A DNA stretch of 64,000 bases from Mycobacterium sp. 852002-51163_SCH5372311 (lineage in GTDB: Bacteria > Actinomycetota > Actinomycetes > Mycobacteriales > Mycobacteriaceae), in the NCBI RefSeq assembly GCF_001667115.1, contig NZ_LZIJ01000055.1, forward strand, positions 1 through 64,000, in the 5' to 3' direction. The position numbers and the translations under genes were made by a program. Positions 1-6,596 of this stretch are shown here, one piece after another; positions within the stretch are counted from its first letter, which is position 1; each line of letters opens with the position of its first letter. The notes below the pieces were generated by a model, which ran no database searches, was not told where the DNA came from, and worked only from the letters and a program-made list of their open reading frames with translations.

Positions 1-2
1 AT

Positions 3-1280
3 ATTCTGCGGCTTCCTCTTCACACCAGCCTCGTTGTGGCCGCCCTGTGGCTAGCCGGTATCGCCACCATGACCACGTCCGCGCTGCTGCTCGCCCCACT
101 TACCGAGGCGATACGAGGTGCCGTGCTAAGCACACTGGCAGCACTGGCATCAGTGGGATACAACTACCTATTCGTGGACCGTGCGATCCGGCCAGCCATG
201 GCCCAAACGCTGCTTGCCGCACCGCGAACTCACATCCCGCACAGCTCGGTCATGACGCGCCTAACGGTGAGCTGGTTGCTATCCACTGCCCTGCCGCTAC
301 TGGCCGCCCTGATCCTGCTCAATGACGCCGCCGCCCAACCTACCGATCGAATACGGGCAGCCACCTGGCTGGCTGCGGTGGCGCTACTAGCCGGTGTCAT
401 AGTCGAATTCGTGCTCGCGCGTGCGGTCGCGCTGCCACTGCGTCATCTCCGCGTAGCACTGGAGAAGATGGGATCGGCTGACATCGACATCCCCGTTGAC
501 GACAGCAGCGAAATTGGGCTCCTGCAAAGCACAGTCAACGAAATGTCGCGAGCTCTCGACGAACGCCACCGGCTCCACGAACTATTCGCTCGCCATGTCG
601 GAAGACATGTCGCCGCGCGAGCCGTCGCCACCGGGGATCCAGTTGACGAGGAGTCCCGCAACGTCACAGCACTTTTCGTCGACGTCCGCGACTCCACAAC
701 CATGGCGAACGTTCACTCTGCACACGACGTTGTCGCCAAACTCAACCGGCTCTTCTCAGACGTGATCACCGCCACCGAACGCCACGGTGGGCTGGTCAAT
801 AAATTTCAGGGCGACGCCGCGCTCTGCATCTTTGGCGCACCGCGCGATCTTGCCGACGACGCAACCGCGGCCCTGCAAACTGCCCGGAAAATCCGTGACG
901 ACACACTCCACCATGCCGAACTCGACATCGGCATCGGCCTAGACAAAGGAATTGTCTTCGCCGGCAACCTAGGTACCGAACAAAGACTCGAATACACCGT
1001 TATCGGCGACACCGTCAACCAAGCGGCGCGCCTATCAGACCTCGCCAAACACATGCCCGGCAGGATCCTCGCCAGCGACGCTCTCATCCAGGCCGCAACC
1101 CCGGAGGAACGCCAACACTGGCGCCCCCACAACGCCTATACCCTGCGCGGAAGACCCACCCCGACATCCACCTGGACCAACGTCGCCTCACAGGGCGTAG
1201 CTCGCACGGACCGCACACGGACGGCTAGCACTCGAACATCATCTCGTTCGGCAACCGCGACCGCATCGCCCCGTCCTTGA
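3..1280 (+). CDS. Membrane adenylate cyclase, class III, with HAMP domain (5' end outside window)
   Basis: Makes cAMP from ATP at the inner face of the membrane. The reading frame is open to the left edge, so the N-terminus is missing. Counting from the GTG at 36, hydrophobic helices lie around residues 1-55 and 75-130, then a HAMP linker (about 130-185) and a class III cyclase domain (about 205-375). The catalytic set looks complete: metal Asp in FVDVRDS (about 214), Lys and second Asp in NKFQGD (about 254-259), substrate-selecting Asp in EYTVIGD (about 319-325) and the transition-state Asn/Arg in NQAAR. This architecture matches the mycobacterial Rv1318c/Rv1319c/Rv1320c/Rv3645 group. The last 45 residues are a low-complexity Arg/Thr/Ser tail. 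It lies beside a mobile element whose left boundary I could not find, so it may be cargo or host DNA. Confidence 0.85.
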   Translation: MLRLPLHTSLVVAALWLAGIATMTTSALLLAPLTEAIRGAVLSTLAALASVGYNYLFVDRAIRPAMAQTLLAAPRTHIPHSSVMTRLTVSWLLSTALPLLAALILLNDAAAQPTDRIRAATWLAAVALLAGVIVEFVLARAVALPLRHLRVALEKMGSADIDIPVDDSSEIGLLQSTVNEMSRALDERHRLHELFARHVGRHVAARAVATGDPVDEESRNVTALFVDVRDSTTMANVHSAHDVVAKLNRLFSDVITATERHGGLVNKFQGDAALCIFGAPRDLADDATAALQTARKIRDDTLHHAELDIGIGLDKGIVFAGNLGTEQRLEYTVIGDTVNQAARLSDLAKHMPGRILASDALIQAATPEERQHWRPHNAYTLRGRPTPTSTWTNVASQGVARTDRTRTASTRTSSRSATATASPRP

Positions 1281-1315
1281 GCATGGTGAACGATGCGCAC
1301 GCGCATTAAATCGCG

Positions 1316-1783
1316 CTAGTAACCGGATACGAGGTTGGTTCCGTCGTGGGACCGAGAATGGGCACCCCCGTCGAACGCATCCAGAACACGAATGGCGAAG
1401 GCAGCATTCATCGCTGACCTAACTTCTTCCCTTGTCATCCAACGAACTTCGCGCGCTTCGAGAGTCGGGTGAGCGTCCCCGTCGGACGGACAGCAGTGGT
1501 AAACCAGAGCAACAATCCCTTGGGTGAGGTTCTTGTAGACGCCCGTGAGACGTTGCACAGTCACCTTCAATCCCGTTTCTTCGAGCACTTCCCGACGAAC
1601 ACCGTCCTCGAAGGATTCGTCTAGCTCGAGTACTCCACCGGGAGCTTCCCAATGCCCGTTGTCGTCTCGCCTGATCACGAGAACGCGATCATCGTCTCGT
1701 ATCACGATGCCAGCGACACTGACCGAGTGTTTAGGAATGGCCATCGTTGGTCTCCGCTTGTTCGATGTTGGCAGAAGTGACAC
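1316..1783 (-). CDS. Nudix hydrolase, Pif-like element gene
   Basis: 155-residue single-domain Nudix protein. The Nudix box is complete: a G-x5-E-x7-REVLEETGL pattern at about residues 49-71, giving the Mg-binding glutamates needed to hydrolyse a nucleoside diphosphate linked to another group; the substrate cannot be read from sequence. It is divergent from the GntR gene with a 40-bp gap that holds operator-like sequence. In pSAM2 a Nudix-motif protein, Pif, sits in the element and blocks redundant transfer into cells that already carry it. The same position here suggests an immunity role, but that is inference; a housekeeping Nudix enzyme is the alternative. The start at 1783 is uncertain; an internal Met at residue 14 begins the conserved domain. 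Confidence 0.8.
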   Translation of the reverse strand: MSLLPTSNKRRPTMAIPKHSVSVAGIVIRDDDRVLVIRRDDNGHWEAPGGVLELDESFEDGVRREVLEETGLKVTVQRLTGVYKNLTQGIVALVYHCCPSDGDAHPTLEAREVRWMTREEVRSAMNAAFAIRVLDAFDGGAHSRSHDGTNLVSGY

Positions 1784-1799
1784 ACGGTTGACTGGCTTC

Positions 1800-1818
1800 C
1801 TAGACTAGTCGTCTAGAC
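1800..1818. promoter_or_regulatory. Operator-like site in the Nudix/GntR divergent promoter
   Basis: Contains CTAGAC at 1800-1805 and the 8-bp palindrome GTCTAGAC at 1811-1818, extended to AGTCGTCTAGAC (1807-1818). The reverse complement of its core, TCTAGACGACT, recurs at 2660-2670 ahead of the Pra-like gene. The site lies 5 bp before the GntR start, so a bound repressor would block both divergent genes. In pSAM2 KorSA controls its own gene and pra, which fits, but binding is inferred. Confidence 0.55.
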
Positions 1819-1823
1819 GTGTA

Positions 1824-2618
1824 ATGGAAGGTCATCAGGTGCTCCAACTGGGACAGATCGACCGAGCGGAGGACAAGCCGCCATACAGGCAGATCGCGGG
1901 CATGTTGCGCGATGCTATCCGCTCGAATTGGCTAGCTCCCGGGGAACGACTGCCGTCTGAGACGGAGCTGATTGAGCATTTCGGCGTCGCACGCATGACC
2001 GTAAGACAAGCGGTGCAAGAGCTCCGTTCCGAGGGACTCGTTATCGCACAACACGGTCGCGGGGTTTTCGTCCGTCCGGCTCCACCAATCCGCAGACTGG
2101 CATCAGATCGATTTGCGCGACAGCATCGCGCCGACGGCAAAGCGGCATTTACAATCGAAGCTGAGAAGTCCGGCTACGCACCACAAGTCGACAATATCGT
2201 CGTGAGCCGCGAGAAGCCGAATCCGACTGTAGCGGAGCGACTTCGAGTATCGGAAGACGATGAAATCGTCGTGCGATCACGACGCTATGTGGCGAATAGC
2301 CGACCCGTTGAGACCGCAGTCTCCTACATCCCTGCGGTCTTTGCCGCCGGCACGCAGATTGAGCAGATCGATACCGGCCCAGGTGGCATCTACGCTCGCC
2401 TAGAGGAAAACGGTCATGCACTTGCTCGCTTCACCGAGGAAGTCGCTGCTCGAATGCCCACTCCTGAGGAACGGCGGCAGCTGGAGCTTGAACCGGGAGT
2501 TCCGGTGCTGACTGTGCTGCGAACAGCGTACGACACCAGTGACGTGGCACTTGAGGTCTGCGACACGGTGAAGGTGGCGTCGGCCTACCTGCTCGAATAC
2601 GAGTTTCCGGCTCGCTGA
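1824..2618 (+). CDS. GntR/HutC-family regulator, KorSA-like
   Basis: 264-residue repressor-type regulator. Residues about 18-85 form the GntR winged helix with the signature GERLPSETELIEHFGVAR followed by MTVRQAV and the wing HGRGVFV. Residues about 105-260 are a UTRA (HutC-type) ligand-binding domain. In pSAM2-like elements the equivalent KorSA represses pra and thereby replication, excision and transfer. Operator-like GTCTAGAC sequences lie immediately before this gene and again before the downstream activator gene, consistent with autoregulation plus control of the transfer genes. The ATG at 1824 follows the operator by 5 bp with no clear ribosome-binding site, so the message may be leaderless. 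Effector unknown. Confidence 0.85.
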   Translation: MEGHQVLQLGQIDRAEDKPPYRQIAGMLRDAIRSNWLAPGERLPSETELIEHFGVARMTVRQAVQELRSEGLVIAQHGRGVFVRPAPPIRRLASDRFARQHRADGKAAFTIEAEKSGYAPQVDNIVVSREKPNPTVAERLRVSEDDEIVVRSRRYVANSRPVETAVSYIPAVFAAGTQIEQIDTGPGGIYARLEENGHALARFTEEVAARMPTPEERRQLELEPGVPVLTVLRTAYDTSDVALEVCDTVKVASAYLLEYEFPAR

Positions 2619-2658
2619 ACCAAAAATCTTGGACAAATACGGCTCGACCGTAGAACTC

Positions 2659-2694
2659 CTCTAGACGACTATGTCACAATCCACTTGTCTAGAG
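2659..2694. promoter_or_regulatory. Paired inverted-repeat operator before the Pra-like gene
   Basis: CTCTAGAC at 2659-2666 and its exact reverse complement GTCTAGAG at 2687-2694 are separated by 20 bp. The left half extends to TCTAGACGACT, which also occurs (opposite strand) in the promoter of the GntR gene. The right half is 23 bp from the ATG at 2718. This is what a dimeric GntR repressor site controlling the activator and transfer genes would look like; binding is inferred. Confidence 0.6.
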
Positions 2695-2717
2695 CAGTTC
2701 TGACGAAAGGCGACAAA

Positions 2718-3140
2718 ATGTCCATGCCGAAGTGGCTCAAGGTATCCCACCAGCAGGTTTTCCCCCACCGAGCGTTCGTAGTGTCCGACGTAACCGCAGT
2801 GATCGATTACGAGCGGTCAACGAAGGACAACAAGGTCCAGGCGGCCGATCGCGAATCAGGCCTTCCGCTGTGGCAGGTCGAAGTCCTCGACGGCGACCCG
2901 GCAGCGAGCAAGCGAGCGCGTACCCTCACGGTCAAGTTCGCCACTCCGGCACAGCCAGAGTGCCCGCCGAATACTAGCGGTATGCCCTTCACTCCGGTGG
3001 TTTTCGAAGACCTGTCCGTGTTGCCGTACGTCGACCGTTCGACCGAATCCGGCCGTATCGCATGGTCATTTCGGGCCTCGGCCATGACGGCCGACATCGG
3101 CAAAGCGGGACCATCAGCGACAGGCCGGGCGACCGCATGA
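2718..3140 (+). CDS. Pra-like activator of element replication, integration and excision
   Basis: 140 residues. The run FPHRAFVVSDVTAV near residue 17, then LPLWQVEVLDGDP (about 55) and a Pro-rich PFTPVVFEDLSVLPYV stretch (about 90-108), resemble from memory the actinomycete 'plasmid replication, integration and excision activator' family named after pSAM2 Pra. No catalytic motif is visible and its biochemical activity is unknown; in pSAM2 Pra switches on replication, int and xis. The ATG at 2718 follows GAAAGG at 2705-2710, a reasonable ribosome site. Its TGA overlaps the ATG of the translocase gene (ATGA, 3137-3140), so the two are probably translationally coupled. It is preceded by the inverted-repeat operator at 2659-2694. 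Confidence 0.7.
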   Translation: MSMPKWLKVSHQQVFPHRAFVVSDVTAVIDYERSTKDNKVQAADRESGLPLWQVEVLDGDPAASKRARTLTVKFATPAQPECPPNTSGMPFTPVVFEDLSVLPYVDRSTESGRIAWSFRASAMTADIGKAGPSATGRATA

Positions 3141-4489
3141 GTCCCTACGACCCTGACCCCGGGATACCCAGCGACCCGTATTCGATTCCGGATCCCGACG
3201 GTGGGATCGACTTTGACCACATCACGCACGTGCTGACGGTCGGCACCACTTGGCTCGTCGGAACGGTCGTCGTCGTTGCCGCAGCGCTCATCGTCTGGAG
3301 GCTCCGGTCACCAGCCACCTACGAGCGCTATTTTTCCGCACACGCACGGCAGGTCCGGTGGATGCTCTGGAGCGTGACCACCTGGCCACGAGTCGCCAAG
3401 GCTTGCGGCTTGTCGACCTCGGAGCGCGTCACTCGTAAAGACATGCAGGGCAAGAGCACTACGAAGACCGTCTGGACTCATCCTCGCATTCTGGAAGTGA
3501 GCAGGTCCGGCCACAGTCTCCGCATGAGCGTCCGGACCCGGACCGGCCAGACGGTCGACGACCTCGAAAGCGCGGTCCTCGCAATCCGTGACGCCATCGG
3601 AGCGCATTCCGCGCGATCGAAGGTGGTTGCCCCAGGCACCGTTCGCATGGATTTCGTTATGCAGCAACAGCTATCGGTCGTGGAGACTGCTAGACCGCCA
3701 ACTAGTGCCGAGGCGACGGCCGTTGAGATCGGCAGACGCGAGAACGGGTCGGCATGGATTCTCCGTGTCGCTGACCTCCACACCCTGACTGTTGGATGCT
3801 CAGGGGCCGGCAAGGGCTCGATATTCTGGGGTATCGCCGGCGGATTAGGCCCAGCCGTCAAGTCAGGAACCGTGCGGCTGTTCGCGGTAGATCTCAAGTA
3901 TGGGATCGAAGTGTCAGTCGGCTCCGCGTTATTCAGCAAAATTGCTACGACTGAGGCTGAGGCCGCCAGGTTGTTGACCAAGTTGGAGGAACTACTGGAT
4001 AGCCGTGGCCGCAGGATGGCCGGCCGAGCGCGCTCGCATGCACCGAGCACCGCTGAACCGCTCGTGGTGCTGCTCGTCGATGAATTGGCGGGCTTGACCG
4101 CTTATATGACAGACGCTGCCCTCAAGAAGCAAGTCGCGGCCTCCCTCTCGCGCATCCTGACAAAGGGCAGGGCGGTAGGCATCGTGGTCGCTGCCTTCAT
4201 GCAGGACCCTCGCAAGGAGATTTTGCCCATGCGCGGGTTATTCACCCAGACTGTTGCACTCCGGCTGCGCTCACGCGCTGAGGTTTCGATGGTCCTGGGT
4301 GAAGGCATCGCCGATGCCGCGCCCGCACACCGCATCAACCCAGATGAGCCTGGGACCGGATACGTCGTCGACGAAGACGGATCAACGGTGCAGGTACGCG
4401 CAGACTACTGGCCCGACTCGCTAATCCGTTCTGTTGCAAAAGAATACGGACTTGCGAGTCCTAGGCGCCTGGGTGCCGCGGAGAACTAG
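3137..4489 (+). CDS. FtsK/SpoIIIE-type DNA translocase, TraSA-like
   Basis: 450 residues. One transmembrane helix at about residues 36-54, a linker, then a RecA-like FtsK motor: Walker A GCSGAGKGS (about 220-228) and Walker B VVLLVDELAGL (about 310-320). Proteins of this kind move double-stranded DNA between mycelial or cell compartments during conjugation of pSAM2-type elements and need no relaxase. It starts inside the stop codon of the Pra-like gene and ends 10 bp before xis. The length is at the short end for TraSA proteins, and no separate wHTH gamma domain is obvious, so recognition of a clt DNA site cannot be judged. The motor motifs are intact, so function in transfer is plausible. 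Confidence 0.85.
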   Translation: MSPYDPDPGIPSDPYSIPDPDGGIDFDHITHVLTVGTTWLVGTVVVVAAALIVWRLRSPATYERYFSAHARQVRWMLWSVTTWPRVAKACGLSTSERVTRKDMQGKSTTKTVWTHPRILEVSRSGHSLRMSVRTRTGQTVDDLESAVLAIRDAIGAHSARSKVVAPGTVRMDFVMQQQLSVVETARPPTSAEATAVEIGRRENGSAWILRVADLHTLTVGCSGAGKGSIFWGIAGGLGPAVKSGTVRLFAVDLKYGIEVSVGSALFSKIATTEAEAARLLTKLEELLDSRGRRMAGRARSHAPSTAEPLVVLLVDELAGLTAYMTDAALKKQVAASLSRILTKGRAVGIVVAAFMQDPRKEILPMRGLFTQTVALRLRSRAEVSMVLGEGIADAAPAHRINPDEPGTGYVVDEDGSTVQVRADYWPDSLIRSVAKEYGLASPRRLGAAEN

Positions 4490-4499
4490 GGACATCGGC

Positions 4500-4733
4500 A
4501 TGGCGACTCTCTCCAGCAACACCGCGGCAACTGCGATAGCGGCCTTCCCCGAACTGCTGACAGCAGAGCAGGTAGCCGAACTGCTCGGCGTGTCGGCTGC
4601 GACCGTGAGCCGCTGGGGCGCATTGCGCGAACACGGCGGCAACGTGGGTCCGCCCTGCTACACGCTGTCTGATCGCGTACGACGTTGGGACGCAGCGGAA
4701 GTCCGCGCGTGGCTTCGCCAGGTGCGCCGATAA
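4500..4733 (+). CDS. Excisionase (Xis), MerR-like helix-turn-helix
   Basis: 77 residues. A single helix-turn-helix: LTAEQVAELLGVSAATVSRW at about residues 20-39, followed by a basic wing and a WDAAEVRAWLRQVR ending, the usual form of AICE and phage excisionases. It would bend attachment-site DNA so that the integrase excises rather than inserts the element. It lies 10 bp after the translocase stop and its TAA directly abuts the integrase GTG, so xis and int should be co-translated. The ATG at 4500 is chosen because it follows AACTAGGG and leaves the conserved domain complete. Note that no rep gene intervenes, unlike in pSAM2. Confidence 0.8.
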   Translation: MATLSSNTAATAIAAFPELLTAEQVAELLGVSAATVSRWGALREHGGNVGPPCYTLSDRVRRWDAAEVRAWLRQVRR

Positions 4734-5891
4734 GTGGCCGGATCAGTACCTCGCGGCATCCGAAAGCGGATCAACTCCGCCGGCCAACCGCGCTACCAAG
4801 TGCGCTACCTGGTCCGGGATCCAGACGCACCCTCGGGATGGGTCGAAACGTCATCGACGTTCGCCTCCTTGCGGGAAGCGCGGGCTTTCAAAGCCGACCG
4901 CGATGGCGAAGCGGCGATCGGTGCTAGGCGCTTCGACCCTCGGCTTGGCCGCGTCAGCCTCTCCGCAGTCTGGACGCACTACAGCGCCACGAAACGTCCG
5001 GCCGTATCACCCAAGACATGGAGCGGCTACACCCAACATTGGGAACTTCGCATCAGGCCGCGCTTCGGCCACATTCCGCTCGATGAGATCAGCCGAAAGG
5101 ATGTACAGCAGTTTGTCGATCGCCTCACCGTCGGCCCGTGGGCCAAACTCGCCACGCTTCGTCTCCTGCGGTCGATTCTAGAGATGGCGCGCGAAGACGG
5201 CCGAATCCACATCAACCCGGCTCACGGCGTATCTGCTGGGCGGATACCCACCCGAGAACGGCACCGCTACCTCACTGCCACCGAAGTAGCCGACCTCGCA
5301 CGAGCATGCGGCGGCCAGGGTGATGTCGTCACGATCCTGGCCTTCACAGGACTACGCTGGTCCGAACTCGTCGGCCTGCGGGTCGGCGATATCGACTTGG
5401 CAGCACGTCGCCTCTACGTCCGCCAGGCCGCGCCGGACGTAGAAGGCCGGATCATCCTGGGGCCGCCGAAAACTCGTGCTGCCGTCCGTACCGTCCCGCT
5501 TCCCCTAATCGTCATCGACGCACTCAAGACACGAATTGCCGGCCGCGCAGCTGGGGAACAAGCGATCACATCGCCGAACGGCGGCTTCCTCAGATCAAAC
5601 AACTGGCGCCGGCGCACCGACTGGACCAAAGCCCTCAAAGAAACCGACCTGGCGCCGCTGACCATCCACGACCTACGCCACACCTACGCCAGCCTGGCCC
5701 GGGCATCCGGAGCCGACCTCCGCTACGTCCAGAAGACCATGGGGCACTCGACGCCGACCGTCACCGCCAACATCTACAGCGACCTCTATTCCGACGAACT
5801 CGACCACGTCGCCACGAATCTCGACCGGCTCCACGACGTCGCCAAAACTAAGGCGAACGGACAGGAACCGGACAACACCAACAAACCATAG
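4734..5891 (+). CDS. Site-specific tyrosine recombinase (integrase)
   Basis: 385 residues. An N-terminal AP2-like arm-binding region (about 10-65), a SAM-like core-binding domain (about 75-155) and a C-terminal catalytic domain (about 180-365). Catalytic residues are all visible: Arg in FTGLRWSEL, a Lys in the PPKTRAAVRTVPL hairpin, HDLRHTYAS (His-x-x-Arg), GHSTP (His) and the nucleophile Tyr in ANIYSDLY. It joins attP to an attB in the neighbouring tRNA-Phe gene, whose 3' end begins 32 bp downstream. The GTG start abuts the xis stop. The protein looks functional, so the element may still be able to move if xis is expressed. Confidence 0.93.
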   Translation: MAGSVPRGIRKRINSAGQPRYQVRYLVRDPDAPSGWVETSSTFASLREARAFKADRDGEAAIGARRFDPRLGRVSLSAVWTHYSATKRPAVSPKTWSGYTQHWELRIRPRFGHIPLDEISRKDVQQFVDRLTVGPWAKLATLRLLRSILEMAREDGRIHINPAHGVSAGRIPTRERHRYLTATEVADLARACGGQGDVVTILAFTGLRWSELVGLRVGDIDLAARRLYVRQAAPDVEGRIILGPPKTRAAVRTVPLPLIVIDALKTRIAGRAAGEQAITSPNGGFLRSNNWRRRTDWTKALKETDLAPLTIHDLRHTYASLARASGADLRYVQKTMGHSTPTVTANIYSDLYSDELDHVATNLDRLHDVAKTKANGQEPDNTNKP

Positions 5892-5923
5892 AGTGCTGTC
5901 ACCGCGTCCGTGCAGATCAGACC

Positions 5924-6000
5924 TGGTGGCCAGGGGCGGGATCGAACCGCCGACCTTCCGCTTTTCAGGCGGACGCTCATACCGACTGAGCTACCTGGCC
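5924..6000 (-). tRNA. tRNA-Phe (GAA)
   Basis: Read on the minus strand, the 7-bp acceptor stem GGCCAGG/CCTGGCC closes a 77-nt cloverleaf with anticodon loop CTGAAAA and T-loop GGTTCGATCC; CCA is encoded. Its 3' end faces the integrase gene, so it is the likely attachment site, restored by the insertion. It is the last of a Glu-Asp-Phe cluster on this strand. Confidence 0.95.
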
Positions 6001-6026
6001 GGAAGGCAGCGTGTGCCTCGCCGTGC

Positions 6027-6103
6027 TGGCGACCCTGACGGGACTCGAACCCGCGACCTCCGCCGTGACAGGGCGGCGCGCTAACCAACTGCGCCACAGG
6101 GCC
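6027..6103 (-). tRNA. tRNA-Asp (GTC)
   Basis: 77-nt cloverleaf on the minus strand, 5' end at 6103. Anticodon loop CTGTCAC flanked by the perfect stem CCGCC/GGCGG; T-arm GGGTTCGAGTCCC; CCA encoded at the 3' end. Spaced 26 bp from tRNA-Phe and 36 bp from tRNA-Glu, so the three are probably one transcript. Confidence 0.95.
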
Positions 6104-6139
6104 TTGCTGTCGTTCCGCTCCACGTTCCCGCGTCACGGG

Positions 6140-6213
6140 TACCCCCTACGGGATTCGAACCCGCGTTACCGCCTTGAAAGGGCGGCGTCCTAGGCCGTCT
6201 AGACGAAGGGGGC
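6140..6213 (-). tRNA. tRNA-Glu (TTC)
   Basis: Minus-strand cloverleaf with anticodon loop CTTTCAA in the stem CCGCC/GGCGG, T-arm GGGTTCGAATCCC, and acceptor stem GCCCCCT/AGGGGGT. The 3' CCA is not encoded (the genome reads CCC after the discriminator A). First gene of the Glu-Asp-Phe cluster. Confidence 0.93.
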
Positions 6214-6338
6214 CAGAACCGAATCTCTCCGGGGCACTCGCAACGTGGTCACCGTTGGGAGCCACGTCAGCTTAGGTTACCGCAGCCCCAATCCTCAAAC
6301 GAGCGTCGCTGGGCAACCCAGTATCCTTGAGTCTCCGC

Positions 6339-6411
6339 GCCCCTATAGCTCAGTTGGTAGAGCTACGGACTTTTAATCCGCAGGTCCCAGGTTCGAGTCC
6401 TGGTGGGGGCA
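6339..6411 (+). tRNA. tRNA-Lys (TTT)
   Basis: Plus-strand cloverleaf. Acceptor GCCCCTA/TGGGGGC, anticodon loop CTTTTAA giving UUU, T-arm with GGTTCGAGTCC; CCA not encoded. Divergent from the Glu-Asp-Phe cluster, with a 125-bp gap (6214-6338) that must hold both promoters. H37Rv has lysT in the same relation to gluT, aspT and pheU (from memory). Confidence 0.95.
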
Positions 6412-6596
6412 CCCAGAGGTACTAAAGCGCACCGGATCAGTCTGTGGCAAACGCCAACTATTCGCGAAAAGCGCACCCAGCACACCAGGCACGCGCCGGT
6501 TTAGGATGCCCCTACATCGTCCGGGCGCACAAATCGCCATCGACAGGCCCCCGGACGGTGGCTGATGAGTGGGTGCCCGGACACAGGAGAGCGGCA

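Larger units (their letters stand above)
1316..5923 (+). mobile_element. Minimal actinomycete ICE-like element (pSAM2 type) at tRNA-Phe
   Basis: A compact cassette in the order and orientation typical of actinomycete integrative and conjugative elements: Nudix gene on the minus strand, then GntR regulator, Pra-like activator, FtsK-like DNA translocase, excisionase and tyrosine integrase on the plus strand, with ATGA or abutting junctions between the last four. The integrase stops 32 bp before the 3' end of tRNA-Phe, the expected att arrangement. No replication initiator (RepSA, RepAM or Prim-Pol) lies between the translocase and xis, which are only 10 bp apart. I did not find a second copy of the tRNA-Phe 3' end in positions 1-1400, so the left boundary given here is only the last recognisable element gene and the true end may lie outside the window. 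It could be a degenerate or trans-mobilised element. Confidence 0.75.

Noticed and set aside
5893..6193. Short protein-like frames reading GGIEPPTFRFSGG and TRTRDLRRDR across 5893-6193
   Set aside because: These are the familiar translations of tRNA genes on the wrong strand; the tRNA-Phe, -Asp and -Glu cloverleaves explain the sequence.
6196..6206. GTCTAGACGA inside tRNA-Glu, equal to the element's operator core
   Set aside because: It is part of the conserved D-arm of tRNA-Glu and has no relation to a promoter; a chance match.
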